64,000 nt of DNA from Salmonella enterica subsp. houtenae serovar Houten (GTDB lineage Bacteria; Pseudomonadota; Gammaproteobacteria; Enterobacterales; Enterobacteriaceae): positions 2,294,001 to 2,358,000 of the forward strand of contig LS483478.1 of NCBI GenBank assembly GCA_900478215.1. The letters are read 5' to 3'. The position numbers and the translations under genes were made by a program. Numbering within the stretch: position 1 is the first letter of the stretch; each line of letters opens with the position of its first letter. Shown in pieces: positions 8,562 through 18,284 of the stretch. Under the pieces are notes generated by a model that was given only the letters and a program-made list of their open reading frames with translations, did no database searches and was not told where the DNA came from.

Positions 8562-9414
8562 TGTTGCTATCTTTATAATTGAGATCTTTAAAGGAGTCTA
8601 CAATGGAACTTATTATTTTATTAATTTCTTTTGTTTTTGCCTTTGTTTCTAAAAATAGTTTCTTTGTGGATATTTTTGTGATTTTAAAATCGGTGTCATT
8701 ATTTTTTATAATTTTTACAAATGGTGCAGTGGATATGAGTATGCCATCACCATTTTTAATTTCCTCCATGATGCTGACAATATCATTATATATGAATGGT
8801 TGCATTTTAGTTGGATACGGAAAATATTTATGGATAGAGATGTTTTTTTCATCTTTTGAAAATTCATGAAACACAGTAAAGTTGTTACTCATTTTTTTTG
8901 GAAAGCTATTTGATGTTATCATGAAAATATCAAAAATAATGAATTCGGTTACATTTAAAGTGGGGGGCTCATTTCCCTCAGTTATGATAATATCATGAAA
9001 ATTTTGTAATGCGCTATAATCATTGTGGACGAGATCTATGCTATGCATGTTAAAATTAATATTATTTTTATTTAGTGCGTTCATTAAATAGCTAAGGATG
9101 GAATCAGGTATTTCAGTTGTAATTGCAATTCTTAACGATGTTTTGTTTATTTCATTTTTAAGATCATTTTCTATTTTTAACAACTCAGAATATAACGGAT
9201 TAGCTCTGTTATACAGTTTTATTCCGCATTGATTAGGTATCATACCATTTTTACTTCTGGTAAAGAGTTCAAAACCAAGGCAGAACTCAAGGTCAGAAAT
9301 AGCTCTACTCAATGGTGTGCGGGATATATTTATTTTCTCGCAAGCTTTGCTAACACTTCCTTCTTCCATAACAGCAATAAAGTATTTGAGTTTTGTTGAA
9401 CTGAATAAATTCAT
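8545..9414 (-). CDS. LysR-family regulator, TcaR-like
   Basis: A 289-residue LysR-type protein. The N-terminal winged HTH (LKYFIAVMEEGSVSKACEKINISRTPLSRAISDLE) is clear, followed by a divergent, very Lys/Asn/Ile-rich effector domain. The ATG at 9414 has TGAGGT upstream and places the HTH at the N terminus. It is divergent from tcaA across a 464-bp AT-rich region, the arrangement of the LysR-type activators that control tca genes in Yersinia, so tcaA/tcaB are its likely targets (inference). The composition is far more AT-rich than the flanking backbone, indicating transfer. Confidence 0.85.
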   Translation of the reverse strand: MNLFSSTKLKYFIAVMEEGSVSKACEKINISRTPLSRAISDLEFCLGFELFTRSKNGMIPNQCGIKLYNRANPLYSELLKIENDLKNEINKTSLRIAITTEIPDSILSYLMNALNKNNINFNMHSIDLVHNDYSALQNFHDIIITEGNEPPTLNVTEFIIFDIFMITSNSFPKKMSNNFTVFHEFSKDEKNISIHKYFPYPTKMQPFIYNDIVSIMEEIKNGDGILISTAPFVKIIKNNDTDFKITKISTKKLFLETKAKTKEINKIISSIVDSFKDLNYKDSNNDLYN

Positions 9415-9878
9415 TATTACCTCATTATTGTACCTGGTTTTCATTAAGTGATTATGTAACGTTTAGTATAAAAACCGCATTTTACATGTGTAATTTTTAA
9501 TACTATAGGCCTCATTATGATATGGATAATTACGCTGTAGAACGTATTTTTTGTTGAAAAAAATAGATCGATATAAGAAATTTGTTTTATGAATGTTTTG
9601 CTTGTAACTATAAATTTAGCGAATATTACATTGCAATTTAAATCATTAGTCTATGAATGATTTCATTGCATAACAATATCGCTAGACGATAGTTTCGATG
9701 ATTAAATTCAAATTTGCTAAATGACGTCGATATGTGTCGTTTCTTTCTTTTATGACTCATAAATGCACTGATGTTTTTTTTATGGCTACTATGCTGTGTC
9801 TTAAGTCGTACGAAGTTCAGTTTTCGTCCTGATAATGTATTTCCTTTATTTCTGTGCTCAAAAATATGGGGTATCACA
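9415..9878. promoter_or_regulatory. AT-rich divergent control region between the LysR gene and tcaA
   Basis: 464 bp with no supported gene, very AT-rich, holding the promoters of both divergent genes. Such DNA is a typical H-NS target. No LysR box could be assigned with confidence; short overlapping readings here lack ribosome sites. Confidence 0.5.
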
Positions 9879-12800
9879 ATGAACGATAAAAAAAACCAGT
9901 TAACGAGTAGAATTCATAATACCTTTGATATTAATGGCATATCCCCTCTGGCTGACTATTCATCGGTACTTGATATTGTACGAAAACCCCGGACGCAGTT
10001 TATTCGAGAACATAAGTCCACATTGGGGCGTAAAAGTGAAAAAATTTACGACCTGGCCCAGGGATATGTTAACCAAATCCGCCGCCTTTTTCGCAAGAAT
10101 ACCCTGACTCAGACGATACAAAAAAATACGCTATCCAGAGGAAGCCACAACATTCAGGGGTTAATGAAAAACGGTCCCACCTGGCAGAATTTATTTCAGG
10201 ATGACTGGAATAACTATTGTCTGAGTTCAGCGCCGGAAGCTAACGATTCACCGGTCTCTTATCTGTGCTGGTTATATAATCAGGCCCTGAGCTTTGAAAC
10301 ACAGGTGGGAGACAGCAATATTATTTCACTGGCCAGCCGTCGCCCGGATTTACCGAATCTGGTGCTGGACGACAATGCCATCAACCAGGTGATTCCATCC
10401 CTGCAGCTGGTTAATGAAGTGCTGGAGCTGGCGGTGAAAGATTATATCGAGGTCCTTGACCCCGATTCAACCGTTGATGAAACACTGGCGGTGACGCGTT
10501 ATCCGACGCTGCTACCTTATCATTATCCACATCAACAAACATTGCTGTCGCTGGAGGCCGACAGTGAATCGCTGCAGGATGTGATAAAAAAATCCGATAT
10601 TACGTGGCCATGGTTTGTGAAAGAGAATCTGCTGCAGGGGAATGCGGAAATGGCCTGGCAACTGGGCAGTAATCTTGCGCCGGAGCAGCAGACTATCGTA
10701 ACCGAGGCCGATAACAGTACAGTGAGTGATTTGTCGGCGTTCTACGAACTGAATTTTGGCATTAATACCGCTGATTACAGTGTGTTTACGGATCCTGACC
10801 TCTTGTGTACGCAAATGGGAATCACTTTCGGGCAACTTGAGGGACTTGTTGCGGGGACTGTGGGGGGAACAACCGTCGTGGTGTCGCAAAACATCCCACC
10901 AGAGAACATCAATTCGGCAAGTTATGGCGCAGTCTTTATTAATGAAAAAAATGCGCCGCCCATATTGTTGACTCATCCTGCTGATGATCCCACAACAGCT
11001 GGAATAATAAGTAATTCGGTCACGATATCTAATCTTTCTGACAGGCGGATGGATAAAATTAACCGTATAGTACGCCTGCAACGCTGGTTGAATTTACCTT
11101 ATGACCAAGTTGATTTACTGGTCACTTCAGTTATGGGTAGTAATAATTCAGAGTCCGATACCAATACGCTGCGTACGCTGAGTGTGTTTAGCCATTACCA
11201 GCAGAATTACGCAGTTAATGCGTATCAGTTTGCGTCAGTGTTGAATCAGATAACGCCTTATGCCATTGCGCCAGCTGTCCCGTTTTTTGACCAGATATTT
11301 GTTTCACCTTCGCTGTTTGAAGAACCTTTATCGATTACCAATGACCCCTTTGATTACACCGCGTTGACGGGTAACGACGGGCGCATTGTAAAACAGATTT
11401 GTGCCGGCTTAGGGATCGACCGGGCACAATTTGTATTACTGGCACAGCAGGTCAGTAAAGCTCAGGGGGATGGCAGCACCAGTCTGAACTGCTCTCTGGA
11501 TGTGGTTTCCGCTTTCTACCGCCTGGTCATGGTTCCGCGCTGGCTGGGGCTGAATTTCAGTGACGGTATGGCATTGCTGGAGCTGGTTGAAGCCGGGCAG
11601 GCAATGGGTAAATTGGCCGGAATACCGGTTTATGCCGCCCTGGACACACAGGGGCAGCCTACCGCCAGTGATTTGCTGGACACTTTAATGGCCCTTGCTG
11701 ATACAGCCACCTGGCTGGCGGACAATAACCTGTCGGCATTGAAAATACTGGCGTTGTTGCAATCCGGTGAAGGGAATATGCCGGCAACCACGGCAGAACT
11801 GAATTTTATCACCGAAATTAATCAGCAGTTACCTGCGGTACTGCTTAACGAACAAAGTTTTACCGGCGTACCTGTTCCTGAAAATACTAATATTCTCGAA
11901 TTTCCTGCGGGTTATAGTTCGATTACCGGGGTCGTGACAAATGATGCGGTTCAGCTTAATTCGAAGGATGGACAATATGCCATGCTCGATGATGAGGCAA
12001 ATACGAAAGTAACCGGAAGTAATGATTACACACTGGGGGGATGGGCGTATATCGATAGCGCTTCGGAGAAAACGCCGCTGTATGCCACCGCCACGATAGG
12101 TGCTGATAACACGCACACCGGAGCCGGAATTTCTGTCACTTTAGGCGATGGTTATAACCTGGTGGCTATCATTTCGGATGATACAGGGAAATCGATTACC
12201 TCCAGTAGTACAACCGGCCAGGCAAACTGGGGGAAAAATGGAGCATGGTTCTATTTTGCTGTGGTTATGGACACTGCGGCCGAAATATTAACACTTTATG
12301 CGTTTACTGATTCGGGTACCAATGTTACCAGCGCAATACTGGATTATAGTAGCCTGACAGGTTCAATCGGGACGCCTGAAGGAAATACGGGCTCATTTAA
12401 TGAAGATGGTTCTGAGCAGTTCTATTCAACCGTTTCTAATATGTTTTTAACGGTAAGATACGATAATGTCTGCATGTGGGACTCTGTTCTGACAGAATCC
12501 GAGCTCACCAGTATCGTTCAGTCAGGAAAGCCTGTGCTGTTTAGTAGTTGGCTGGATACGTTCTCCGACTTAATCGATGATCAGGGCCTGGTCATGCCTG
12601 TCGCGATCGATTACAGCACGGTTCTGAGTTATGTCCAGGCAGATATTGCTGAGTATACGTTTGATGATCCTGATCAGGTAGCCAGTATGCTGGCTACCGT
12701 CATCTGGCAGGCGAAACACAGCCAGGATGGGATTGCAGACAGCTCGCTGGCGAAAGCGTTGAAAACTGACAGTAATCTGTCCACATTCCTGCTGGCATGG

Positions 12801-13382
12801 GCTGACGCTTCTGAATACAGCTTACTGAGCCAGACGCTGGCGCTCAGCACTATCACTCAGGCTGCCGATATCCCGGACAGCTATTCTCAGATGCTGTACC
12901 AGGTGGCGCGCCGGGCAGGAATTTGTACCACAGTTGGCCTGACACCAGCCATGATGTTCACTTTCCTGAGCAATCCGGCGTGGTTTGGCGTAACGGATAC
13001 CAGCATTGATTTTAACCTGATGTACCTGTTCAGCCGTTACGCTGACTGGCTGAAGCTGACGCCGAAAGAAGACGACGTATTAGCCTATCTGAGCTGGGTA
13101 AATAGCGACTCATTACCGCCAGTTACTGAGGCATCGGAAGCTCTTGCTGCGTTGCTAAACTGGGATAGCGATCAGGTTGAACAGGCTGCAGCGCATGCCA
13201 ATGAGACTGACGGTATCGCTCGTAACCTGTCACAGGTGGACACGGTTATGCGTCTGCAAACGCTATGCACAAATACTCAGACGTCAGTGGAAACCGTTCT
13301 TAACGTTTCGGCGCTGACAATCGCATCAGACTATTCCGCATGGCAAACCGTTGGAGAGTCGCTAATCGCCATTCAGGCATAG
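9879..13382 (+). CDS. tcaA: Insecticidal toxin complex TcA subunit, N-terminal half (TcaA-like)
   Basis: A 1167-residue protein corresponding to the N-terminal half of TcA-type Tc toxins, as in species where TcA is split into TcaA and TcaB. Residues ~130-330 resemble the VRP1 (SpvA-like) shell domain, including LPNLVLDDNAINQVIPSLQL and TRYPTLLPYHYP. Residues ~680-880 form an inserted LamG/concanavalin-like domain (YTLGGWAYIDS ... AWFYFAVVMD ... VCMWDSVLTESEL). The helical shell then resumes to the C terminus. The ATG at 9879 is preferred over the longer reading to 9771, which would be an unlikely hydrophobic leader; the ribosome site is weak (TGGGGT). tcaB follows after 104 bp. The TcA pentamer binds cells and delivers the TcB-TccC payload; here the payload genes are broken. 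Confidence 0.88.
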   Translation: MNDKKNQLTSRIHNTFDINGISPLADYSSVLDIVRKPRTQFIREHKSTLGRKSEKIYDLAQGYVNQIRRLFRKNTLTQTIQKNTLSRGSHNIQGLMKNGPTWQNLFQDDWNNYCLSSAPEANDSPVSYLCWLYNQALSFETQVGDSNIISLASRRPDLPNLVLDDNAINQVIPSLQLVNEVLELAVKDYIEVLDPDSTVDETLAVTRYPTLLPYHYPHQQTLLSLEADSESLQDVIKKSDITWPWFVKENLLQGNAEMAWQLGSNLAPEQQTIVTEADNSTVSDLSAFYELNFGINTADYSVFTDPDLLCTQMGITFGQLEGLVAGTVGGTTVVVSQNIPPENINSASYGAVFINEKNAPPILLTHPADDPTTAGIISNSVTISNLSDRRMDKINRIVRLQRWLNLPYDQVDLLVTSVMGSNNSESDTNTLRTLSVFSHYQQNYAVNAYQFASVLNQITPYAIAPAVPFFDQIFVSPSLFEEPLSITNDPFDYTALTGNDGRIVKQICAGLGIDRAQFVLLAQQVSKAQGDGSTSLNCSLDVVSAFYRLVMVPRWLGLNFSDGMALLELVEAGQAMGKLAGIPVYAALDTQGQPTASDLLDTLMALADTATWLADNNLSALKILALLQSGEGNMPATTAELNFITEINQQLPAVLLNEQSFTGVPVPENTNILEFPAGYSSITGVVTNDAVQLNSKDGQYAMLDDEANTKVTGSNDYTLGGWAYIDSASEKTPLYATATIGADNTHTGAGISVTLGDGYNLVAIISDDTGKSITSSSTTGQANWGKNGAWFYFAVVMDTAAEILTLYAFTDSGTNVTSAILDYSSLTGSIGTPEGNTGSFNEDGSEQFYSTVSNMFLTVRYDNVCMWDSVLTESELTSIVQSGKPVLFSSWLDTFSDLIDDQGLVMPVAIDYSTVLSYVQADIAEYTFDDPDQVASMLATVIWQAKHSQDGIADSSLAKALKTDSNLSTFLLAWADASEYSLLSQTLALSTITQAADIPDSYSQMLYQVARRAGICTTVGLTPAMMFTFLSNPAWFGVTDTSIDFNLMYLFSRYADWLKLTPKEDDVLAYLSWVNSDSLPPVTEASEALAALLNWDSDQVEQAAAHANETDGIARNLSQVDTVMRLQTLCTNTQTSVETVLNVSALTIASDYSAWQTVGESLIAIQA

Positions 13383-13486
13383 CATTGACATTGTTGTAAT
13401 ATCGATACTGTTATGAACTGGCAGTATTCATTAATTTCACCGTAAACAGGCGGCGGGGTTCGTGCCACCTAATGCAGAGGTTTATT

Positions 13487-16400
13487 ATGGCAACCACTAT
13501 CAGCAGTGAATTAAATCAGGGCTACCGTAATGCATTGCTCTCTTATTATCTGGGACAGTATGTGCCAAATAGTGGCAATGATAATCTAACATCTCTGGTT
13601 CAAACACCAGAGGATGTCTATGAATATCTTCTTATCGATCCCCTGGTGAACAACGATGTACAAACGTCGCGCGTAGCACAGGCGATGTCAAGCATTCAGC
13701 AATATATTAATGGTATTGTGTTAAATATGGAGCCGGGATATAGCACACAAATGCTGGATGCTGATAAAATTACTCAGTGGAATAATGGCGGTAATCAATA
13801 TGCTATCTGGGGAGGGTATGTCGAACTTGATACCTATCCTGAAGATTATATTGATCCGACGCTAAGAAAGAATAAGACGGAATATTTTTCTGACTTGCAA
13901 AATGCTCTGGGGCAGAACTCTTTAAATGAAGATAATATTGAGCAGGCAGTGCAAGTGTATTTAAATGATTTCGAAACCGTTGCTAATCTGGATATGGTTA
14001 GTGGGTTTATTGATGGTAATGTTGTCGATAAAGATAAATACTACCTTATTGGACGCACAAAAAATTCGCCTGCGGATTATTATTGGCGAACTTTGGATAT
14101 GAGCCAAAACGCTCACAATGCTGTTGCCCTTGGTGCATGGAGTGAATGGAAAAAAATAGATGTCAATATCAATACTGATGTGATGGTTGGTACATTGCGA
14201 CCTATGGTATTTAATAATCGTTTATATATTGTCTGGTATGAAAAAACAACCAGTTCAACAAGTGATGGTAGCAGCAACATTGTTAATATCAAGATGTACT
14301 CCGCCAACATACAATTTGATGGTTCCTGGTCTGCGCCACAAATAATTTATAATATATCTAGTGATGTCGATCCTATGTATGAGGAACTTTTTCAGGCAAC
14401 AGATTATATGACTGTTGCTTTAGCTAATGGCAGTATTAATTATGAGACTTTTAATGCAATATTCGCACTCTACGCAGAAACATCAGAAGACCAGGATTCC
14501 ATGTATACTTCGCTGTCGGCCGTGATGGATCCCTGGGGTAATATAGAACAAGAAAATTATGTTAATAGTGATGATATATTTTCTTTCTTTGCTGGTGATG
14601 AAAATCAAAAATATATACAATTCAATATTTCTGGTGATGGGATATCTGTAACAACATTGATCAGCAGTGATCTTGTTAATGACGATTTTAAGGGGGAGAT
14701 GCAGGGTTTTATGCCGAGTGGGGGAGATGTTAGTGCATCTGTTGACAATGAAAATGGAACTCTTACTCTCCGGATAAATAATGCTATTAATATTTTTCAG
14801 TTTCAAACAATTCAAAGTGACTATAATAAAAAGTATAACGATAATAATCAATTCGGCTTCACTATAGAAATGGACCCTGTAGTTGAGAATATTTTTGGCT
14901 ATGGAAGTATTAACCTGGAGGGGAAAACTAACCAGGCACCATTTACCGAACTGCGTTTAGTTGCTGATAATTATGAGACTTCACATATATATGCATCAGA
15001 TGATACTATATATTATGAAGATGATCACAAAATGTACTATACAAATGGTATTTATTTTAATAAAGATGTCTCTATGTATTTAAATTCAGAGTCTGATTAT
15101 TATTTGTGGGTGCGAACAGGAACTAGTTCCAGTGGCTGGAGAAGCTATTCCTTCAAACTGCCTGCGGTGACAATTTATAGTCCGCAGTGGAGTCTTGGTT
15201 ATTCGGATGGTGATAGTGCGTTAATCTACTCCCCTGTAGATTATAATACAATTAATAATATCAATAAAATATCTTGTAATTATAAAGATTCAGGAAGTTA
15301 TGTATTCAATTGGTCTGTAGAAGTAAGTGAAACACTTTCTTCTGAGGAGACCAGAGTTAGAAACTGTACTATGCAGTATACCGTTGAGGTAATTAATCTG
15401 GTTAATATTGCGCCACCAAAATTAGCACAACAGGATAGTGGCAATGGTGTGGTGCAATATCTGGATTTTAATGGTGGTACTTTTTCTGATGGTTCAGATT
15501 TGGCTATTTCTCCATTACGTCTTAATACTCTTTTTGCCATGACGTTGATCAACAAAGCAAATATCGGTATTGATGAGCTGCTGACCTGGGATACTCAACT
15601 TACCGAGGAACCTGCTTTAGATGGTGGTGATCCTGTCGTCATGGATTTTAACGGCGCTAACGGCCTTTATTTTTGGGAGCTGTTTTTCCATATGCCGTAT
15701 CTGGTGGCCTATCGTTTGTACCAGGAGGCCCAATATGATGATGCGCAGCAATGGCTGAACTATATTTTCGCCCCGTCAGCGCGAGGACGTACCAGCAGTA
15801 ACCCGAATTATCCTGAACCCGATTACTGGAACGTACGCCCACTGGTTGAAAACGGTAGCGCTCAGGCGGTAGGGAGTATGGTGCAGGATCCTACCGATCC
15901 GGATGCCATTGCTACTGCCGATCCCGTTCACTACCAGAAAGCCATCACGATGGCTTATATCAGTAATCTGATTGCGGCGGCGGACGCCGATTATCGTCTG
16001 TTAACCAATGATGGCCTGAGTCTGGCAAAACTGCGTTATTGCCAGGTGAGGGATTTGCTCGGACCACGTCCGGATATTAATTTGCTGAATCAGTGGCAGC
16101 CGGATACGCTGGCGGATGTCGCGGCGAAGGAAAATACAGCGCTTACCGCGTTTGAAAATATTGTTGGTCATACTCTTGTCGCATTCTCTGGTGAAAACTA
16201 TACCGTACAGGATGTCGTGGATAATCCGGAGTTCCTGGCTCCGTTGAATACGCAGTTATTACAGTACTGGAATACGGTGGACTACCGGCTGTACAACCTA
16301 CGGCATAATTTAACCATTGACGGACAACCAATGGTCGTGCCGCTGTATGCCCCATTGGTGAATCCTACACTATTGCTCCAGCAAAGTGCGAGTGCGGGCA

Positions 16401-17449
16401 GTCTGGCTAACAGCGTGGCGGCTCTGTCAGCAATACTTCCACCGTATCGCTTCAGTGTAATGCTGCAAAGCGCTCGCGCAGCGGTGGCTACCTTGAGTCA
16501 GTTTGGTCAGACGTTACTTGGTTATTACGAACGGGGCGAATCCGCCGGTTTACAGGAACTTCAGCAGCAGCAGGCGCTGAATATCTCGTCGTTTACCATC
16601 AGTTTACAGCAACAGGCAATTTCAGCGCTAAATGCAGATCAGCAGGCACTGGAAGCCAGCCGGGCTGTCGCCCAACAGCGGTATGACCATTATTACATGC
16701 TTTATAGCAATGGATTATCTGCTGGGGAAACGAGCGCAATGGCATTGCGGGATGAATCCAGTGCATCTATGGCTGCAGCTTCACCTTTCCTGACTGCCGG
16801 TATGGCTTTAAAAACTATTCCGAATATCTTTGGGTTGGCAGATGGTGGTGCCGAGCCCGGCGCGCCAACGCTGGCTACCGGAATGGTTCTTCAGTTAACC
16901 GGGGAAATCCAGGGTTTAACTGCGCAACAAACCGAAATGTCAGAAAATTACCGCCGTCGCAGTGAAGACTGGCAGATTCAGTATCAGAAAGATGAAAATA
17001 ATCAATCTGAATTTATAAAGCCAGAGAGCTATGCTGAAAAAGCAATAGCTCATGCTATTAATGAAGGTGTTGCTGCTGTGGATCCAGTTCGCCATTTAGA
17101 TCAAGAGCATGAGCATATGCATGTGGTTCGCCATGGCCCACAACAAAATTTTTTGGGATATAGAGAAGAATACGAAACAGAAGAGGCAATTAAGGATAAA
17201 GGTTCGCTAGCTGTCGTTGCCAATCCTGGACCATTTCCAATAGCTATAGTTAATAAAACAGATCGGACAATCGTTGAAAACTTAGAAGAGTGGGGCACAT
17301 ATTTCCGTGACCTGAATATAGTTCAACCTCCGCACTGGAGTACTCTTCCACAGAGCTATCATTCACAAATGAATAAAAATATAGGCGTTGTAGAAACTAG
17401 GACAGGGATGGTTTCATCTCCAGCTTTTGCAAGGAGATTAAAGAAATAG
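13487..17449 (+). CDS. tcaB: TcA subunit, C-terminal half (TcaB-like), with a replaced C-terminal tail
   Basis: 1320 residues. Residues ~120-175 match the start of the TcaB neuraminidase-like region. The middle (~170-650) is AT-rich and Asn/Tyr-rich, the variable shell and receptor-binding part. From ~720 it is well conserved (YFWELFFHMPYLVAYRLYQEAQYDDAQQWLNYIFAP). The pore-forming helices begin near residue 1010 and reach the tip loop PNIFGLADGGAEPGAP. Similarity stops abruptly just after RRRSEDWQIQYQKDE (~residue 1170, nt ~16,990). The return helix and the TcB-binding domain found in other TcA proteins are missing, and an unrelated tail of about 150 residues takes their place. GCAGAGG precedes the ATG at 13487. 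Part of the tail may be a foreign domain; pore formation by this protein is doubtful. Confidence 0.85.
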   Translation: MATTISSELNQGYRNALLSYYLGQYVPNSGNDNLTSLVQTPEDVYEYLLIDPLVNNDVQTSRVAQAMSSIQQYINGIVLNMEPGYSTQMLDADKITQWNNGGNQYAIWGGYVELDTYPEDYIDPTLRKNKTEYFSDLQNALGQNSLNEDNIEQAVQVYLNDFETVANLDMVSGFIDGNVVDKDKYYLIGRTKNSPADYYWRTLDMSQNAHNAVALGAWSEWKKIDVNINTDVMVGTLRPMVFNNRLYIVWYEKTTSSTSDGSSNIVNIKMYSANIQFDGSWSAPQIIYNISSDVDPMYEELFQATDYMTVALANGSINYETFNAIFALYAETSEDQDSMYTSLSAVMDPWGNIEQENYVNSDDIFSFFAGDENQKYIQFNISGDGISVTTLISSDLVNDDFKGEMQGFMPSGGDVSASVDNENGTLTLRINNAINIFQFQTIQSDYNKKYNDNNQFGFTIEMDPVVENIFGYGSINLEGKTNQAPFTELRLVADNYETSHIYASDDTIYYEDDHKMYYTNGIYFNKDVSMYLNSESDYYLWVRTGTSSSGWRSYSFKLPAVTIYSPQWSLGYSDGDSALIYSPVDYNTINNINKISCNYKDSGSYVFNWSVEVSETLSSEETRVRNCTMQYTVEVINLVNIAPPKLAQQDSGNGVVQYLDFNGGTFSDGSDLAISPLRLNTLFAMTLINKANIGIDELLTWDTQLTEEPALDGGDPVVMDFNGANGLYFWELFFHMPYLVAYRLYQEAQYDDAQQWLNYIFAPSARGRTSSNPNYPEPDYWNVRPLVENGSAQAVGSMVQDPTDPDAIATADPVHYQKAITMAYISNLIAAADADYRLLTNDGLSLAKLRYCQVRDLLGPRPDINLLNQWQPDTLADVAAKENTALTAFENIVGHTLVAFSGENYTVQDVVDNPEFLAPLNTQLLQYWNTVDYRLYNLRHNLTIDGQPMVVPLYAPLVNPTLLLQQSASAGSLANSVAALSAILPPYRFSVMLQSARAAVATLSQFGQTLLGYYERGESAGLQELQQQQALNISSFTISLQQQAISALNADQQALEASRAVAQQRYDHYYMLYSNGLSAGETSAMALRDESSASMAAASPFLTAGMALKTIPNIFGLADGGAEPGAPTLATGMVLQLTGEIQGLTAQQTEMSENYRRRSEDWQIQYQKDENNQSEFIKPESYAEKAIAHAINEGVAAVDPVRHLDQEHEHMHVVRHGPQQNFLGYREEYETEEAIKDKGSLAVVANPGPFPIAIVNKTDRTIVENLEEWGTYFRDLNIVQPPHWSTLPQSYHSQMNKNIGVVETRTGMVSSPAFARRLKK

Positions 17450-17461
17450 CTGATAAATTCG

Positions 17462-17683
17462 GTTAATGTCGGTGAACGATGGGTCGTATCCGGACGAACC
17501 GAGTATGACAATAAAGGCCAGCCGGTTCGTAGCTATCAGCCGTATTTTCTCGATAGCTGGCTGTTCATGACCGATGATTCGATAAGGACGAATGGTTACA
17601 GCGACACGCTGTATTACGATGCCCTGGGGCGCAATATCCGCACGGTCATAGCCGAAGGGTATCTGCGCCGCGCCACCTTTTAT
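17462..17683 (+). pseudogene. Remnant of a TcB (TcaC/SpvB-like) subunit gene, C-terminal fragment
   Basis: Directly after tcaB, an open stretch without a start codes for GERWVVSGRTEYDNKGQPVR, then QPYFLDSWLFMTDDS, YYDALGRNIRTV and EGYLRRATFYYG. This is the conserved end of the SpvB/TcaC region of TcB proteins (the stretch with QPYFL and YDPLGR in intact relatives). About 74 codons survive of a gene that normally exceeds 1400 codons. The fragment runs straight into an IS66 transposase piece at ~17,684, so an insertion or deletion removed the rest. Confidence 0.8.
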
Positions 17684-17684
17684 T

Positions 17685-18284
17685 ATGGCCCATGCGCGAC
17701 GTAAGTTCCATGATGTACATGTGAGAACGCCCACCGTAGTCACAACGGAAGCCCTGAGGCGGTTCGGAGAACTGTACGCAATAGAAGCGGAGATCCGGGG
17801 TAGCCCGGCAGCAGAGCGGCTGGCCGTGCGTCGGGAAAAAAGCGTGCCGCTGATGGCGTCGCTGGACAACTGGTGGCGGGAACAGGCAGCGGTAATGTCG
17901 TCAGCTTCAGGGTTGAAGGGGGCGTTCACGTACCTGGAAAATAACTGGGATGCGCTGAATGAGTTCTGCCGTAACGGTTGGGTGGAAATAGACAATAATA
18001 TCGCCGAAAACGCCCTGCGGGTGGTGGCACTTGGCCGTAAAAATTACCTGTTCGTTGGCTCAGCCAGCGGAGGTGAGAACGCGGCGATCATGTATACGCT
18101 GATAGTCACGTGCAGACTAAATGGAATCGATCCGGAGTCTTATCTGCGATATGTGATCAGAGAAATAAGCGAATGGCCGTCAAACCGGCTACGGGATCTT
18201 CTCCCCTGGAGCCTCGAGCTTCCGCTCGTCAAAGCCGATCTGAATAGGGGACTTGTCAAAGCCTTCAACCAGCATCAGTTGTAA
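17685..18284 (+). mobile_element. IS66-family transposase (TnpC) C-terminal fragment
   Basis: The frame contains the IS66 motifs WAHARRKFHD-like (MAHARRKFHDVH), EIDNNIAENALRVVALGRKNYLFVGS with the catalytic Glu, and the end SNRLRDLLPW. The N-terminal half, TnpA, TnpB and the terminal inverted repeats are absent. The last ~28 residues after DLLPW probably lie beyond the original transposase end, because the opposite strand there is readable as part of another gene. The fragment is fused to the TcB remnant on its left and is inactive. Confidence 0.85.

Noticed and set aside
10512..11081. 189-codon open frame on the minus strand inside tcaA
   Set aside because: It lies wholly inside a conserved toxin gene, has no ribosome site and resembles no family; it is an antisense shadow.
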